From an uncultured Bacteroides sp. (GTDB lineage Bacteria > Bacteroidota > Bacteroidia > Bacteroidales > Bacteroidaceae), in contig USAN01000012.1 in the NCBI GenBank assembly GCA_900552645.1, positions 1 to 58,908 of the forward strand: a DNA stretch of 58,908 nt. Reading direction: 5' to 3'. Below the pieces are notes generated by a model, which saw only the letters and a list, made by a program, of their open reading frames with translations, did no database searches and was not told the DNA's origin. Within the stretch, counting starts at the first letter, position 1, and the number at the start of each line of letters is the position of its first letter. The position numbers were made by a program, and so were the translations under genes. Positions 42,867 through 53,303 of this stretch are shown in pieces.

Positions 42867-44306
42867 TTATTTTTTATGCCATATAAGTGATATACTAAAC
42901 TCATCTCCCCCCATTTGTTCTTTGGCTATCTGATAGTTTTTCATATTTGTACGCTGTATTGAAGCCGGATATTTAAATCTTTTAGGCATATTATTACCTT
43001 GCGCTATCCCCGATCCTCTTGGAATAGTGGGCAATCCTGTACGGTTATACTCAAACCATTGCTGATAATCACAGAAAAAGAGCGAATAGAATTTTTGTTG
43101 CATTATTCTTTCAAAAGTACCATCATAAGCAGCTTTTTCATTTTCAAAATAATCATCAGGTATTACAGCACCTACTTGAGTTGCGGCTGCCTTTACTCCA
43201 TTTTCGTAGGCAGTTTTTGAATTGGCCACAATTATATTTTTTTGTGCAAGTTCGGCTCTAATAAACTCTATTTCGGCATACGACATAATCATTAATTTCA
43301 TTGGAGCTTTGCAGAAATTTTGATTTGGCAATGATGCATTTGCACTCGGAAGAACAGAATATCCACTTTCTATTCCATAAAAACCTAATACTCCATCGTT
43401 AGTAACTTTAGTGGCAAAAATTGGCAAACGAGGATCATTCCATTCATTAAGAGGATTAATAAAGAATTCCGAATATACTTTATATGAACTAAAATCTTGC
43501 GGACGTGTCAATGGAGCCTCTTCAGGAGCAACTCCTGAAATAGCTAATAATGCCGATTCTTCATTAGAAGTAAACACCGGATACTTGTCAGGATTATCAA
43601 ACATTTTCTTAAGTTCCTCGGCAGCATTCATTCCATCTACATCAAGTACCCTTAATAAAATTCTCATTCTTAATGAATTTGTAAATTTTTTCCATTTTAA
43701 GATACCATCCGAAGAGGTTGAACTTGTTCCATATAGTAATTCAGCCGAGCTATTATATTTTAATCCAGTAGTAACATCATACATATCATTTGCTAAATCA
43801 AGTTCGGCTATCATTGACTTATAAATATCCGCCTGTTTATCAAATTTAGGTGTATAAAGCTGTTCATCTCCTTTACAAGCCTCTTCCATAGGAATATTTC
43901 CAAAAGCATCGGTAAGTATCTGGTAAACCCAACATTTTAAAGTACTGGCTATTGCAATATAATTAGGTTCATTATACTGTACCGCCTTTTTATTCATTCC
44001 CTCAATATTATTGAGCCATTTATAGTAGTTTGTCCAGGTACCATCACCGGCAGCATCACTTAATATCCACCAACCAGCTCCACTTGTACTGCTTGTAGAC
44101 ACTACACTTTGCATTACATGAAAAGTATAACTGTTATATCTGTTCCAATTATATGAGGCCATTCCATAAAGAATAGGATTAAGAAAAGTACCCGGATTTG
44201 CCTCATCTAGGCGTGTAGGGTCGGTATTTAGCTCTTCGAATGAAGTACAAGCATTTGTAACAAATAGAGCTGTAATCAAGATGAAAATATATTTTATTAC
44301 TTTCAT
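42867..44306 (-). CDS. SusD-like lipoprotein (SusD/RagB superfamily)
   Basis: A 479-residue lipoprotein. The lipobox is VTNAC and the mature part begins TSFEELNTDPTRLDEANPGTF, characteristic of the SusD-like-2 branch that accompanies SusC proteins importing varied, not always glycan, substrates. Helical TPR-like segments follow (SYAEIEFIRAELAQKNI, LFFCDYQQWFEYNRTGLP near the C-terminus). It lies 14 bases after the SusC gene. Confidence 0.9.
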   Translation of the reverse strand: MKVIKYIFILITALFVTNACTSFEELNTDPTRLDEANPGTFLNPILYGMASYNWNRYNSYTFHVMQSVVSTSSTSGAGWWILSDAAGDGTWTNYYKWLNNIEGMNKKAVQYNEPNYIAIASTLKCWVYQILTDAFGNIPMEEACKGDEQLYTPKFDKQADIYKSMIAELDLANDMYDVTTGLKYNSSAELLYGTSSTSSDGILKWKKFTNSLRMRILLRVLDVDGMNAAEELKKMFDNPDKYPVFTSNEESALLAISGVAPEEAPLTRPQDFSSYKVYSEFFINPLNEWNDPRLPIFATKVTNDGVLGFYGIESGYSVLPSANASLPNQNFCKAPMKLMIMSYAEIEFIRAELAQKNIIVANSKTAYENGVKAAATQVGAVIPDDYFENEKAAYDGTFERIMQQKFYSLFFCDYQQWFEYNRTGLPTIPRGSGIAQGNNMPKRFKYPASIQRTNMKNYQIAKEQMGGDEFSISLIWHKK

Positions 44307-44320
44307 AATTTAATTTTATA

Positions 44321-47300
44321 TTAAAATGATAAATTGATATTTAAGCCAAAAGTACGAGCAGAAGGCAATGAACCTGTTTCTATTCCTGTAACAATTGAAC
44401 TTCCGTTAAGTGCAGATAACTCTGGATCGAATAAAGGATAATCAGTAAGGCATGCTAAGTTACGTCCATATATTCCTATCGAAGCTGAAGATATGAAAGT
44501 CTTCTTTAGTACCGACTGTGGAACAGTATAATCAAGTCGTACTTCACGCAACTTAAGATATGACGCATCAAATGAATTAGTCTCTACATTGGCAATTCTA
44601 TAATACTCTTTATAATAACTTTCTACAGTTATAACCTTTGTATTTGGACTATAACTTCCATCGGCATTTGCTACTACTCCCGGTGCAATCATATATACTC
44701 CATCAAGTGGTTTTAATCCGGCAGCTGCAATACGTGGATCGTCGGCACTCATATAAAACTCTGTACCCGGAAGACGTCCGTTCAATGTTTTAGTAAGTTT
44801 ACCTTGTTCACACATTTTATGATGTGATTGTGAATATATTTTGCCTCCTAGTTGGCCATCCAATTGAATTCCTAGTCTTAATCCTTTATACGAAAAATCT
44901 GTATTTATACCACCTTTAAAATCAGCATAAGCATTTGCTATAAATTCTATTTCTTCGGGACGTTCAGGTAATCCATTTTCACCTATTACCACCTCTCCAT
45001 TCGAATTTCTTTTTAGTTTATATCCCCACAAATCGCCTGTACTTCCTCCTACTGTACCAATTATTGATACACTTCCGATACTGCTTATAAGCTGATTTTC
45101 GTCGGCCCCTTCTGATAAGGAAAGTATCTTATTTTCATTTCTAGACCAATTTACACCTATATTCCAAGTAAAATCACGATTTCTGATAGGTGTAACATTT
45201 ACAGCAAGTTCATATCCTCTATTGCGTACACATCCTGAATTTATTGTTGCACGTGTATACCCTGTAGTAGGATCCATAGGAGCATCGAGTATTTGATTCT
45301 TTGTCTTATTATAATAGAATGTAAAGTCGACATTCAAACGGCTATTAAACATTCTCAAATCTAATCCAGTTTCCCAATTTGTAGAAATCTCGGGCTTGAA
45401 ATCAGCATTATAAAGAGTTCCATTCATAACAGCCGAACCGGGGAAGTCACTTATACCATAATAGGCCGATGTTTTGTAGGGATCGGTATCATTACCTACC
45501 TGTGCATATGAAGCACGCACCTTAAACATATTTATAAATGAAGGTAAAACCATCAATTTATCGACTAAAGTACTTAAACTAACAGAAGGATAGAAGAATG
45601 AGTTATTTTTTAAAGGAAGAGTAGACGACCAATCATTTCTACCGGTTATATCCATAAATAATTTATCACGATAACTAAGATTAGCAGCGAAATAAAGACT
45701 ATTTACAGCTTTTCGTCTTATAGTACTAACAACCTGTGGAGAAGACATACCATTAGATAGTTTATAATCGCCTGGATTTATCAATCCGATAACTGAAGCC
45801 GACAGTGCATCATAATTTTGCCACATCATATTTCCGCCCGCCGAAGCATTAATGTTAAGTCCCATAGGCAACGTATTATGATATGTAATTAATGCATCAC
45901 TATTTATTTCATAATCAAATATATTCTGTTTCTTAAAATATCCTTTTCCATATACCACATCACTTATAGGACGATGCTGTTCACGCTGGTCTGCATTCAT
46001 CTGTATACCCGATCTTACCATGAATTCAAAATATCTGTTTATTTTTAAGTTTGCACTTATTGACGAGACATTAGAATGTTTTTGAGATGGGTTTTCAGCT
46101 TCATTAAGAATAACAAATGGATTTCCTATATAAGAGCTATAAGGTTGTAATTGTACCAAATTTTCCATTCCATTACGCCACATAGGACGAAGCCAATCAA
46201 GATTAACATTAGGGTTTTGAAAAATAAGAAAATACGATATCGAATTGCTATTATATCCTAAGGCCGGTACATTATCGACTTTACGATAAGTATAAGACGA
46301 CTTAAAATTTAGTCTTAGTCTGCGAGACACTTGTTGTTGGGCCGACACAGAGGCAGAAATCCTTTCATATCCTGTATTTGGAAGCATCCACTCATTTTTG
46401 CTATGAGTTACAGAAGCACGGAATGAACCCTTATCCGACTTACCGGTCAACGATAAAGAGTTTGTTATAGTATAACCTGTCTGAAACAAATCTTTTCTGT
46501 TATTTTTATATGCTACCCATGGAGTAGCCTCTTCAGCGCGTGTTTGAGATACAGGATCAAACTGATAATATAGCTTACTGGCATCAAACTTTGCTCCATA
46601 TGCACTACTTGTTCCACTTGTAGATTTATTACCATTGCCGGCTCCATACGAATAGTACAGTTCGCCTTCGTATTCAGTACCTGCAGCACCAATATTAGAT
46701 GGCAGTCCCTGGCCAAATTCATATTGATAATCGGGCCATCTCATTACATTATCAACACTAATATTGGCACTGTATGATACCCCAATTCCCTTTTTTGTAT
46801 CTTCTCCCGATTTTGTAGTTACAAGAATAACACCATTAGCTGCACGTGTACCGTAAAGAGCAGTAGCACTTGCACCTTTTAGTATTTGAATGTTCTCTAT
46901 ATCATTAGGGTTAAGATCGCTAAAACCATTACCATAATCTATAGAAAGCTCACTGCTTCCTCCAGCCCCGTATGCAACACCAGGGTTACTCATAGGGCTA
47001 CTTAAAGGAACTCCGTCAACTATTATCAGTGCACCATTACCATCTTGATTTAGAGACACATCCCCACGCAAGGAAATTTTAGTCGATCCTAACGGTCCAC
47101 CAGCCGAAGATATACTTACCCCAGCAACTTTTCCTTCGAGTGCAGCCGACCAGTTAGAAGGCATTGTCTTCATCACATCATTTCCTTTTACAGTCTGTGT
47201 AGAATATCCCAACCCCTTTTCCATACGTTTAATTCCAAGAGCAGTAACAACCACATCATCCATTAACTGAGAATCATCCTCCATTTTAAGATTAATATTA

Positions 47301-47608
47301 TCGTTACCCGAATAAATTATGTCCTTATTCTTATATCCTACATAACTATAAATTATTACATCCTTCTTTTTTACAAGAGTTCTGGATGATTTTAAGCTAT
47401 AGTTACCATCCACATCCGAAACAGTTCCTGTTGTTTCATTACCTTTAATAAAAATTGTAGCTCCAATTAAAGGTTCATTATTATTATCTGTAAGTTTTCC
47501 TGTAATGATAGTCTGCGCACAAGAAGCTATTGCCACACTTAAAAACACACCTATCAGAATAAATGTCCTGAAACATCTATCTATAATACCTTTTATACCC
47601 ATTTTCAA
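44321..47608 (-). CDS. SusC/RagA-family TonB-dependent transporter
   Basis: A 1095-residue outer-membrane transporter. After the signal (ending SCAQ) it has a carboxypeptidase-regulatory-like domain (ITGKLTDNNNEPLIGATIFIKG), a TonB-box-like DDVVVTALGI, and a plug with SLRGDVSLNQDGNGALIIVDG and LKGASATALYGTRAANGV. A barrel ends in SARTFGLNINLSF. The plug hallmark is LKGASATALYG instead of the LKDAASGAVYG of the first locus, so the two transporters belong to different subgroups. It follows the PHP phosphodiesterase gene after 19 bases. Confidence 0.95.
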   Translation of the reverse strand: MKMGIKGIIDRCFRTFILIGVFLSVAIASCAQTIITGKLTDNNNEPLIGATIFIKGNETTGTVSDVDGNYSLKSSRTLVKKKDVIIYSYVGYKNKDIIYSGNDNINLKMEDDSQLMDDVVVTALGIKRMEKGLGYSTQTVKGNDVMKTMPSNWSAALEGKVAGVSISSAGGPLGSTKISLRGDVSLNQDGNGALIIVDGVPLSSPMSNPGVAYGAGGSSELSIDYGNGFSDLNPNDIENIQILKGASATALYGTRAANGVILVTTKSGEDTKKGIGVSYSANISVDNVMRWPDYQYEFGQGLPSNIGAAGTEYEGELYYSYGAGNGNKSTSGTSSAYGAKFDASKLYYQFDPVSQTRAEEATPWVAYKNNRKDLFQTGYTITNSLSLTGKSDKGSFRASVTHSKNEWMLPNTGYERISASVSAQQQVSRRLRLNFKSSYTYRKVDNVPALGYNSNSISYFLIFQNPNVNLDWLRPMWRNGMENLVQLQPYSSYIGNPFVILNEAENPSQKHSNVSSISANLKINRYFEFMVRSGIQMNADQREQHRPISDVVYGKGYFKKQNIFDYEINSDALITYHNTLPMGLNINASAGGNMMWQNYDALSASVIGLINPGDYKLSNGMSSPQVVSTIRRKAVNSLYFAANLSYRDKLFMDITGRNDWSSTLPLKNNSFFYPSVSLSTLVDKLMVLPSFINMFKVRASYAQVGNDTDPYKTSAYYGISDFPGSAVMNGTLYNADFKPEISTNWETGLDLRMFNSRLNVDFTFYYNKTKNQILDAPMDPTTGYTRATINSGCVRNRGYELAVNVTPIRNRDFTWNIGVNWSRNENKILSLSEGADENQLISSIGSVSIIGTVGGSTGDLWGYKLKRNSNGEVVIGENGLPERPEEIEFIANAYADFKGGINTDFSYKGLRLGIQLDGQLGGKIYSQSHHKMCEQGKLTKTLNGRLPGTEFYMSADDPRIAAAGLKPLDGVYMIAPGVVANADGSYSPNTKVITVESYYKEYYRIANVETNSFDASYLKLREVRLDYTVPQSVLKKTFISSASIGIYGRNLACLTDYPLFDPELSALNGSSIVTGIETGSLPSARTFGLNINLSF

Positions 47609-47627
47609 TTAATCTCCTAGTTTTATA

Positions 47628-48713
47628 TTAAAGTTTTATCGTATAATCAAGTGACTTATTTTTGCCTATAATGAAGTTTGTAACATTAAAATTCATATCA
47701 CCTCCGTTTATTCCATTTGTAAAACCTATTTTTATAGTATGGCGTGTATGAGGTTTTAATGTATATTCCCGGAAATATACTAATGAAGAATCATGAGGAC
47801 CTTTCTTTAGGATTAATGGGATATCTGTAGTATTAGTAATCGATAAAACTACACCCTTTTCGTTGCGGCTCTTCTCCTCTACATTTATACTTTTAACAAA
47901 AAATTGAGTCAACAACTCTTTGCGACCAATTACCATATTTTGATACCACACTGCTGTATTACATTTTTCAAGAGCCTCACGTATACCCTTCTCACTCCTC
48001 TCAGAAGCAAATACAAAAGTCATAGTTCTGTGTTCACCCTTAGCAAAATCATAATCAGTCTGAATAGGTTGATGAATATCGGATGTACCAATCATCGCAA
48101 GATTCTTTTCTATACACCATTCCACAGCTTCGGGAGCATAAAGGCGTCCATTTGCTACTTCAATTCCATGCATACAACCTTTATTATATAATTCAGTATG
48201 CTCCTTCCACCATAAAGTAGAATCAGGTTGCTGACGATCCCAAGAAGGATGATTCCAGAAAATAAAAGCATTCTGTTTTTTTGCTTCATTGTATGCATCA
48301 ATATATTTATCCTGTTCCAAGGGGTTAGAATCATTAATAAATATTGCATTTGAATGACCCGGAGCCATAGGACGTGTAATTTCACTACCTTTTATAAGTA
48401 TGATACCTAAATTATCGGCATACTTCTTACAAATTTCATAAGATCTGTTATGATCGGATGTAATATCCTTTTTATGAGGACGATATTCTATATGTTCGGT
48501 CAATGATATAGCATCCAATCCTTCTCTATAAGCTTCATCAGCTCTTACAGTTGGCCACACCAACCCATCCGAGAAAACTGAATGCATATGAAAATCACAT
48601 TTAAGAGTTATTAGATTGTCAATATTGGGAACCTTTATATCATTGCGTGTTTGAGCTTTCCCGTTAGATAAACCAGTGATAAGAAAAAGAGAAATAAGAA
48701 ATTTTGCTTTCAT
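47628..48713 (-). CDS. exported PHP-domain phosphodiesterase (Sb-PDE-like)
   Basis: Starting at the ATG at 48713 the protein has 361 residues with a signal peptide ending GKAQ. The PHP fold motifs are visible: HMHSVFSDG (motif I HxH), LTEHIEY (II), FWNHPSWDR (III) and GTSDIHQP (IV), which bind two or three divalent metals. The fold with a C-terminal beta-sandwich (about 270-361) resembles the Sb-PDE-type metallophosphodiesterases often found beside SusCD genes. It is first gene of the locus. No glycoside hydrolase is present, so the imported substrate may be a phosphodiester-containing compound. Confidence 0.82.
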   Translation of the reverse strand: MKAKFLISLFLITGLSNGKAQTRNDIKVPNIDNLITLKCDFHMHSVFSDGLVWPTVRADEAYREGLDAISLTEHIEYRPHKKDITSDHNRSYEICKKYADNLGIILIKGSEITRPMAPGHSNAIFINDSNPLEQDKYIDAYNEAKKQNAFIFWNHPSWDRQQPDSTLWWKEHTELYNKGCMHGIEVANGRLYAPEAVEWCIEKNLAMIGTSDIHQPIQTDYDFAKGEHRTMTFVFASERSEKGIREALEKCNTAVWYQNMVIGRKELLTQFFVKSINVEEKSRNEKGVVLSITNTTDIPLILKKGPHDSSLVYFREYTLKPHTRHTIKIGFTNGINGGDMNFNVTNFIIGKNKSLDYTIKL

Positions 48714-48738
48714 TTTATAATTATTTAAAATTTTCAGC

Positions 48739-48746
48739 AAAATTAA
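48739..48746 (-). promoter_or_regulatory. putative -7 box for the PHP-SusCD operon
   Basis: On the minus strand this is TAATTTTG (TAnnTTTG), 26 bases ahead of the phosphodiesterase start. A clear -33 TTTG is not seen. Confidence 0.5.
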
Positions 48747-48881
48747 TAGTAGAGTATTTCCTAGTAGTTGCTTTAATATTACATTAAAATTTCACATCTA
48801 TTGTAATATAATGAGTAAGACATAAAAAAAGATGCTACACATATTATGAAGCATCTTTTTTATATAATATGATATATAATA

Positions 48882-49844
48882 TTATTCTCTAACTTCCCAA
48901 CCCAAGGCACTTGCTCCCAATACAGCAGCGTCTGCATCTTTAAGTTCAGAAACTAACAATTTAGTTTTTCCGGCAAATATTTTCAATATATTTTCGTCAA
49001 TTGCTTTTTGAATAGGCTTCATTATATAATCACCAGCTTTGGCTAAGCCACCGAAAAGTATAATTGCTTCCGGACTAGAGAAAGCTATAAAATCAGCCAT
49101 CGCTTCACCAAGAATATTGCCTGTATACTGGAATATATCCTGAGATAATTTATCACCACGAATTGCAGCATCAAATACATCTTTTGAAGTAATTTCTTCT
49201 GCAGGAATATCTCTCAACAAGCTTGTTTCAGAGCGAGCTACAAGAAATTCACGTGCAGTACGTGCAACACCTGTTGCAGAGCAATAAGTTTCAAGGCATC
49301 CTTTACGTCCGCATCCGCAAAGACGTCCGTTTTCACGGCGGACAATTACGTGACCTAATTCCCCTGCAAATCCATCATGACCATATACTAACTGACCGTT
49401 GATAACAATTCCGCTACCAACACCAGTACCTAATGTAATCATTATGAAATCTTTCATACCGCGTGCCGCACCATAAGTCATCTCGCCTATAGCCGCTGCG
49501 TTAGCATCATTTGTAAGAGCTGTAGGTACACCTACTTTTTCTTCAAACATAGCAGCCAAAGGAATTATTCCTTTCCAAGGAAGGTTTGGAGCAAATTCGA
49601 TAGTTCCGCTGTAATAGTTACCATTAGGAGCACCTACTCCCATACCTTTTACTTTACTTACTCCGCCAACAGAGTTAATAAGAGGAATTAGTTTCTCGCT
49701 TACAGCTTCTACATAATCTTCTATCTTTGAATATGATTGGGTCTTCACAGAATCGGTAGCCAACACATTACCACGTGAATCTACAATTCCGAACACAGTG
49801 TTAGTACCACCTATATCCATCCCTACTACATAGGGCTTTTCCAT
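48882..49844 (-). CDS. ROK-family glucokinase
   Basis: Phosphorylates glucose with ATP. From the ATG at 49844 it has 320 residues. The phosphate-binding motif is GMDIGGTNTVFGIVD. The sugar-binding and zinc segment is ELGHVIVRRENGRLCGCGRKGCLETYC, with the CxCGxxGCxE signature, and LTNDANAAAIGE carries the catalytic Asp. The frame can be read further upstream from an ATG at 49856 or a TTG at 49895, but MEKPYVVG fits typical Bacteroides glucokinases. Glucose from the beta-glucan locus would enter metabolism here. Confidence 0.92.
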   Translation of the reverse strand: MEKPYVVGMDIGGTNTVFGIVDSRGNVLATDSVKTQSYSKIEDYVEAVSEKLIPLINSVGGVSKVKGMGVGAPNGNYYSGTIEFAPNLPWKGIIPLAAMFEEKVGVPTALTNDANAAAIGEMTYGAARGMKDFIMITLGTGVGSGIVINGQLVYGHDGFAGELGHVIVRRENGRLCGCGRKGCLETYCSATGVARTAREFLVARSETSLLRDIPAEEITSKDVFDAAIRGDKLSQDIFQYTGNILGEAMADFIAFSSPEAIILFGGLAKAGDYIMKPIQKAIDENILKIFAGKTKLLVSELKDADAAVLGASALGWEVRE

Positions 49845-49892
49845 ACCTGTTACCATGATATTTAATTTTAATTTAGGGTTAGTTATTTCAGA

Positions 49893-49900
49893 CAAAAATA
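49893..49900 (-). promoter_or_regulatory. putative -7 box for the glucokinase gene
   Basis: On the minus strand this is TATTTTTG (TAnnTTTG). It leaves a 5' UTR of about 40 bases before the start at 49844. Confidence 0.45.
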
Positions 49901-50009
49901 CTTAATGTAGTAAGAGGTAACAAATATTTTTTATATTTTTTATTACTCCATTGCAACTTTTCGTACATTAGCTACGTCTACTTAACATATACATATATTA
50001 TCACACATA

Positions 50010-50729
50010 ATGATACATTTAAAAGATATAAACAAGACCTACTTCAACGGAGCGCCACTACATGTATTGAAAGGTATAGACCTTGATATAGCTCGTGGAG
50101 AGTTTGTTTCCATCATGGGAGCATCTGGTTCGGGAAAATCTACCTTACTAAACATACTTGGCATACTCGATAATTATGATTCGGGAGAGTATTATCTAAA
50201 TGATGTACTAATAAAGAATCTAAGTGAAACAAGAAGTGCCGAATATCGTAACAATATGATAGGATTTATATTCCAATCTTTCAATCTTATAACCTTCAAG
50301 AATGCTATGGAAAATGTAGCACTACCATTATATTATAAAGGAATAAGCCGAAAAAAAAGGAATTTGATGGCCTTGGAATATCTTGAAAAACTAGGACTTA
50401 AAGAATGGGCTCATCACATGCCTAATGAACTTTCTGGAGGTCAGAAACAACGTGTAGCTATAGCACGTGCTCTGATATCAAAGCCTCAAATTATCCTGGC
50501 CGACGAACCTACAGGAGCCTTGGATAGTAAAACATCCGTAGAAGTAATGGAAATTCTTAAAGATTTAAATAAGAATGAGGGCATGACAATCGTAGTAGTT
50601 ACTCATGAAAGTGGAGTGGCCAATCAAACTAACAAGATAATACATATAAAAGATGGTCTAATTGAGAGAATAGAAGATAACATAGAGCACAATGCTTCGC
50701 CATTCGGGCAAAATGGATATATGAAATAA
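50010..50729 (+). CDS. MacB/LolD-type ABC transporter ATP-binding protein
   Basis: A 239-residue nucleotide-binding subunit. Walker A is GASGSGKST (about 37-45), followed by the signature LSGGQKQRVAIARAL and Walker B with D-loop ILADEPTGALDSKTS, then the switch His in VVTHE. The sequence NILGILDNYDSGEYYLND matches the MacB/LolD branch that powers mechanotransmission rather than transport across the membrane. It is first gene of an operon with two permeases, an adaptor and a TolC homologue. Confidence 0.94.
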   Translation: MIHLKDINKTYFNGAPLHVLKGIDLDIARGEFVSIMGASGSGKSTLLNILGILDNYDSGEYYLNDVLIKNLSETRSAEYRNNMIGFIFQSFNLITFKNAMENVALPLYYKGISRKKRNLMALEYLEKLGLKEWAHHMPNELSGGQKQRVAIARALISKPQIILADEPTGALDSKTSVEVMEILKDLNKNEGMTIVVVTHESGVANQTNKIIHIKDGLIERIEDNIEHNASPFGQNGYMK

Positions 50730-50736
50730 TTCAATT

Positions 50737-51990
50737 ATGATAGATTTAATACAGGAAATATATAGTACAATCATACGCAATAAGCTAAGAACATTTCTTA
50801 CCGGATTCGCAGTTGCATGGGGAATATACATGCTTATTGTACTTCTTGGAGCTGGAAATGGACTTATCCATGCTTTCGAAAGTAGCTCTGGAGATATGAT
50901 AATGAACTCGATGAAGATTTATCCGGGTTATACTACGATGCCTTACAAGGGGCTATCAGAAGGACGACAGATAAAACTTAACGAGAGAGATATGGAGATT
51001 ACTCAAAATTTTGGGGATAATGTAGAGAGTGTAGGAGCGACATTAGATCAGGGAAATGTAAACCTTAGCAACGGACAAGATATTGTAAATATATCATTTA
51101 CCGGAGTAATGCCAAATTATCGTGCAAGCGATCCTCTTAAAATGGTAAAAGGAAGATTCATAAATCAACCTGACGTTGACGAGAAACGCAAATCAATAGT
51201 ATTGCATGAAAAGACAATTGAGATGCTATTCGGAGATAAAAATGCCGATGTTATTGGAAAATATCTTAATGGAAGCGGATTAAAATATAAAATTGTAGGA
51301 GTATATACAGACCAGGGCAGTTTCTCACCCAGCGCATATATCCCTTATTCTACTCTAAAATTGGTATACAACAAATCAGATAATCTGGGCACACTAATAT
51401 TCATAACCAAGAACTTAAATACTATAGAAAGTAATGATAAGTTCGAAGATAAATACCGCACGGCAATTGGTTCACATCATCAATTTGATCCTACCGATAA
51501 AAGTGCCATATGGATATGGAATCGTATGGAAGATTATCTTCAGCAGCAAAACGGAAGCAATATAATTAAAACAGCCATATGGATTATAGGTCTCTTCACT
51601 TTGCTTAGTGGCATTGTAGGTGTCAGCAACATAATGCTCATAACAGTTAAGGAACGTACCAGAGAATTCGGAATACGAAAAGCTATAGGTGCCAGACCAC
51701 ATTCTATATTATGGCTAATTATATCTGAAAGTATAGTAATAACCACCTTCTTTGGATATATAGGAATGTTTGCAGGAATAGCCACTACGGAATATATGAA
51801 TAAGGTTGCGGGCAATAAAGTTATGGATGCAGGAATATTTCAGGCAACCGTATTCGAAAATCCTACTGTAGACATTAACATAGCAATACAGGCTACACTC
51901 ACTCTTATAATAGCTGGAACTTTAGCTGGTTTTTTTCCTGCACGCAAAGCCGTTATGATCAGGCCTATTGAAGCACTTAGAGCAGATTAA
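50737..51990 (+). CDS. MacB-type ABC permease, first copy
   Basis: A 417-residue permease with an N-terminal transmembrane helix (about 15-37, LTGFAVAWGIYMLIVLLGAG) and a large periplasmic MacB core domain (about 45-270). A C-terminal FtsX domain has three helices (about 282-410) with the loop KERTREFGIRKAIGARP that touches the ATPase. It lies 7 bases after the ATPase gene, and the next permease follows after 4 bases. With the second copy it could form a heterodimeric MacB. Confidence 0.92.
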   Translation: MIDLIQEIYSTIIRNKLRTFLTGFAVAWGIYMLIVLLGAGNGLIHAFESSSGDMIMNSMKIYPGYTTMPYKGLSEGRQIKLNERDMEITQNFGDNVESVGATLDQGNVNLSNGQDIVNISFTGVMPNYRASDPLKMVKGRFINQPDVDEKRKSIVLHEKTIEMLFGDKNADVIGKYLNGSGLKYKIVGVYTDQGSFSPSAYIPYSTLKLVYNKSDNLGTLIFITKNLNTIESNDKFEDKYRTAIGSHHQFDPTDKSAIWIWNRMEDYLQQQNGSNIIKTAIWIIGLFTLLSGIVGVSNIMLITVKERTREFGIRKAIGARPHSILWLIISESIVITTFFGYIGMFAGIATTEYMNKVAGNKVMDAGIFQATVFENPTVDINIAIQATLTLIIAGTLAGFFPARKAVMIRPIEALRAD

Positions 51991-51994
51991 TATC

Positions 51995-53236
51995 ATGAAA
52001 ATAGATTTAGATAAATGGGAAGAGATATTTATTACGATTACTCGTAATAAGACTCGCAGTTTTCTTACTGCATTTGGAGTATTCTGGGGAATATTTATGC
52101 TGGTAGCATTAATGGGAGGAAGTCAGGGTGTAAAAGATATGTTAAGTTCAAACTTCGAAGGATTTGCAACCAACTCAGGATTTATGGGAACAAACAATAC
52201 TAGCAAGCCTTATAAAGGATTCAAGAAAGGACGGTTCTGGGATTTAGAGAATAAGGATGTTAAGCTTATAAAAGATAATGTACCCGAGATAGATCTTATA
52301 ACTCCTACTCTTGCTAAATGGGGAATGACAGCTTTTTTTGCCGAAAATAAAATAAGTTGTACTCTTAAAGGTGCATATCCTGAATATGACCGAATAGAGA
52401 CTCCCAAAATAACTATAGGAAGATCTATAAATGATATTGATGTCAAGGAACAGAGAAAGGTATGTGTAATAGGAAAGCGAATATATGAAACGCTTTTCCC
52501 ACATGGCGAAAATCCATGCGGGAAGTTCATTAGAGTAAATGGTATATATTATAAAGTTATTGGAGTGAATAATAGTTCAGGAAATATGAGTATTAATGGT
52601 AACTCGCGTACAAGTATAACAATTCCATTTACCACAATGCAGAATAATTATAATTTCGGCAATAAAATAGGACTACTTTGCTATACAGCAAAACAAGGAC
52701 ATCCTATTTCTGAAATACAGGAGAAAGTTGCCACTATAGTAAAGGAAAACCACTTTATTCATCCTGATGATAAACAAGGAGTTATCATGGTAAATGCCGA
52801 AGCCATGTTCAGCATGGTAGACAATCTATTCAAGGGAATAAATACATTAAGTTGGATGGTAGGTTTAGGAACATTACTTGCTGGTGCAATTGGTGTAAGC
52901 AATATTATGATGGTAACAGTAAAGGAGCGTACTACAGAAATAGGAATAAGACGTGCCATAGGCGCCAAACCTAAAGATATACTAAAGCAAATTCTTTCAG
53001 AAAGTATGGTAATTACTATAATGGCAGGAATGGCAGGAATATGTTTCGGAGTACTTATTCTTCAGATGATGGAGATGGGTACTGCACAATCCGACTCACC
53101 TGGACATTTCCAAATAAGCTTTTGGATGGCTATTTTGGCATGCATCATCCTTATGGTACTTGGAATGCTTGCAGGTTTGGCACCTGCCTATCGTGCAATG
53201 TCCATCAAACCAATAGAGGCAATCCGCGACGAATAA
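51995..53236 (+). CDS. MacB-type ABC permease, second copy
   Basis: From the ATG at 51995 this is a 413-residue paralogue of the preceding permease with the same layout. It has an N-terminal helix (FLTAFGVFWGIFMLVALMGG), a periplasmic MacB core, and a three-helix FtsX domain with KERTTEIGIRRAIGAKPKD. The longer frame from a TTG at 51968 overlaps the previous gene and is unlikely. Two divergent permeases and one ATPase suggest a heterodimer. The export substrate is not predictable. Confidence 0.92.
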   Translation: MKIDLDKWEEIFITITRNKTRSFLTAFGVFWGIFMLVALMGGSQGVKDMLSSNFEGFATNSGFMGTNNTSKPYKGFKKGRFWDLENKDVKLIKDNVPEIDLITPTLAKWGMTAFFAENKISCTLKGAYPEYDRIETPKITIGRSINDIDVKEQRKVCVIGKRIYETLFPHGENPCGKFIRVNGIYYKVIGVNNSSGNMSINGNSRTSITIPFTTMQNNYNFGNKIGLLCYTAKQGHPISEIQEKVATIVKENHFIHPDDKQGVIMVNAEAMFSMVDNLFKGINTLSWMVGLGTLLAGAIGVSNIMMVTVKERTTEIGIRRAIGAKPKDILKQILSESMVITIMAGMAGICFGVLILQMMEMGTAQSDSPGHFQISFWMAILACIILMVLGMLAGLAPAYRAMSIKPIEAIRDE

Positions 53237-53303
53237 AATAGGCTATTCATCTCAAAAGAGTAAACAGAATATTAAACATAGAAATAATAAAAAACATACA
53301 TAT

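Noticed and set aside
42867..47608. Second polysaccharide locus for a plain glycan
   Set aside because: No glycoside hydrolase, polysaccharide lyase or sulfatase accompanies this SusCD pair, so I describe it by its phosphodiesterase and do not assign a glycan.
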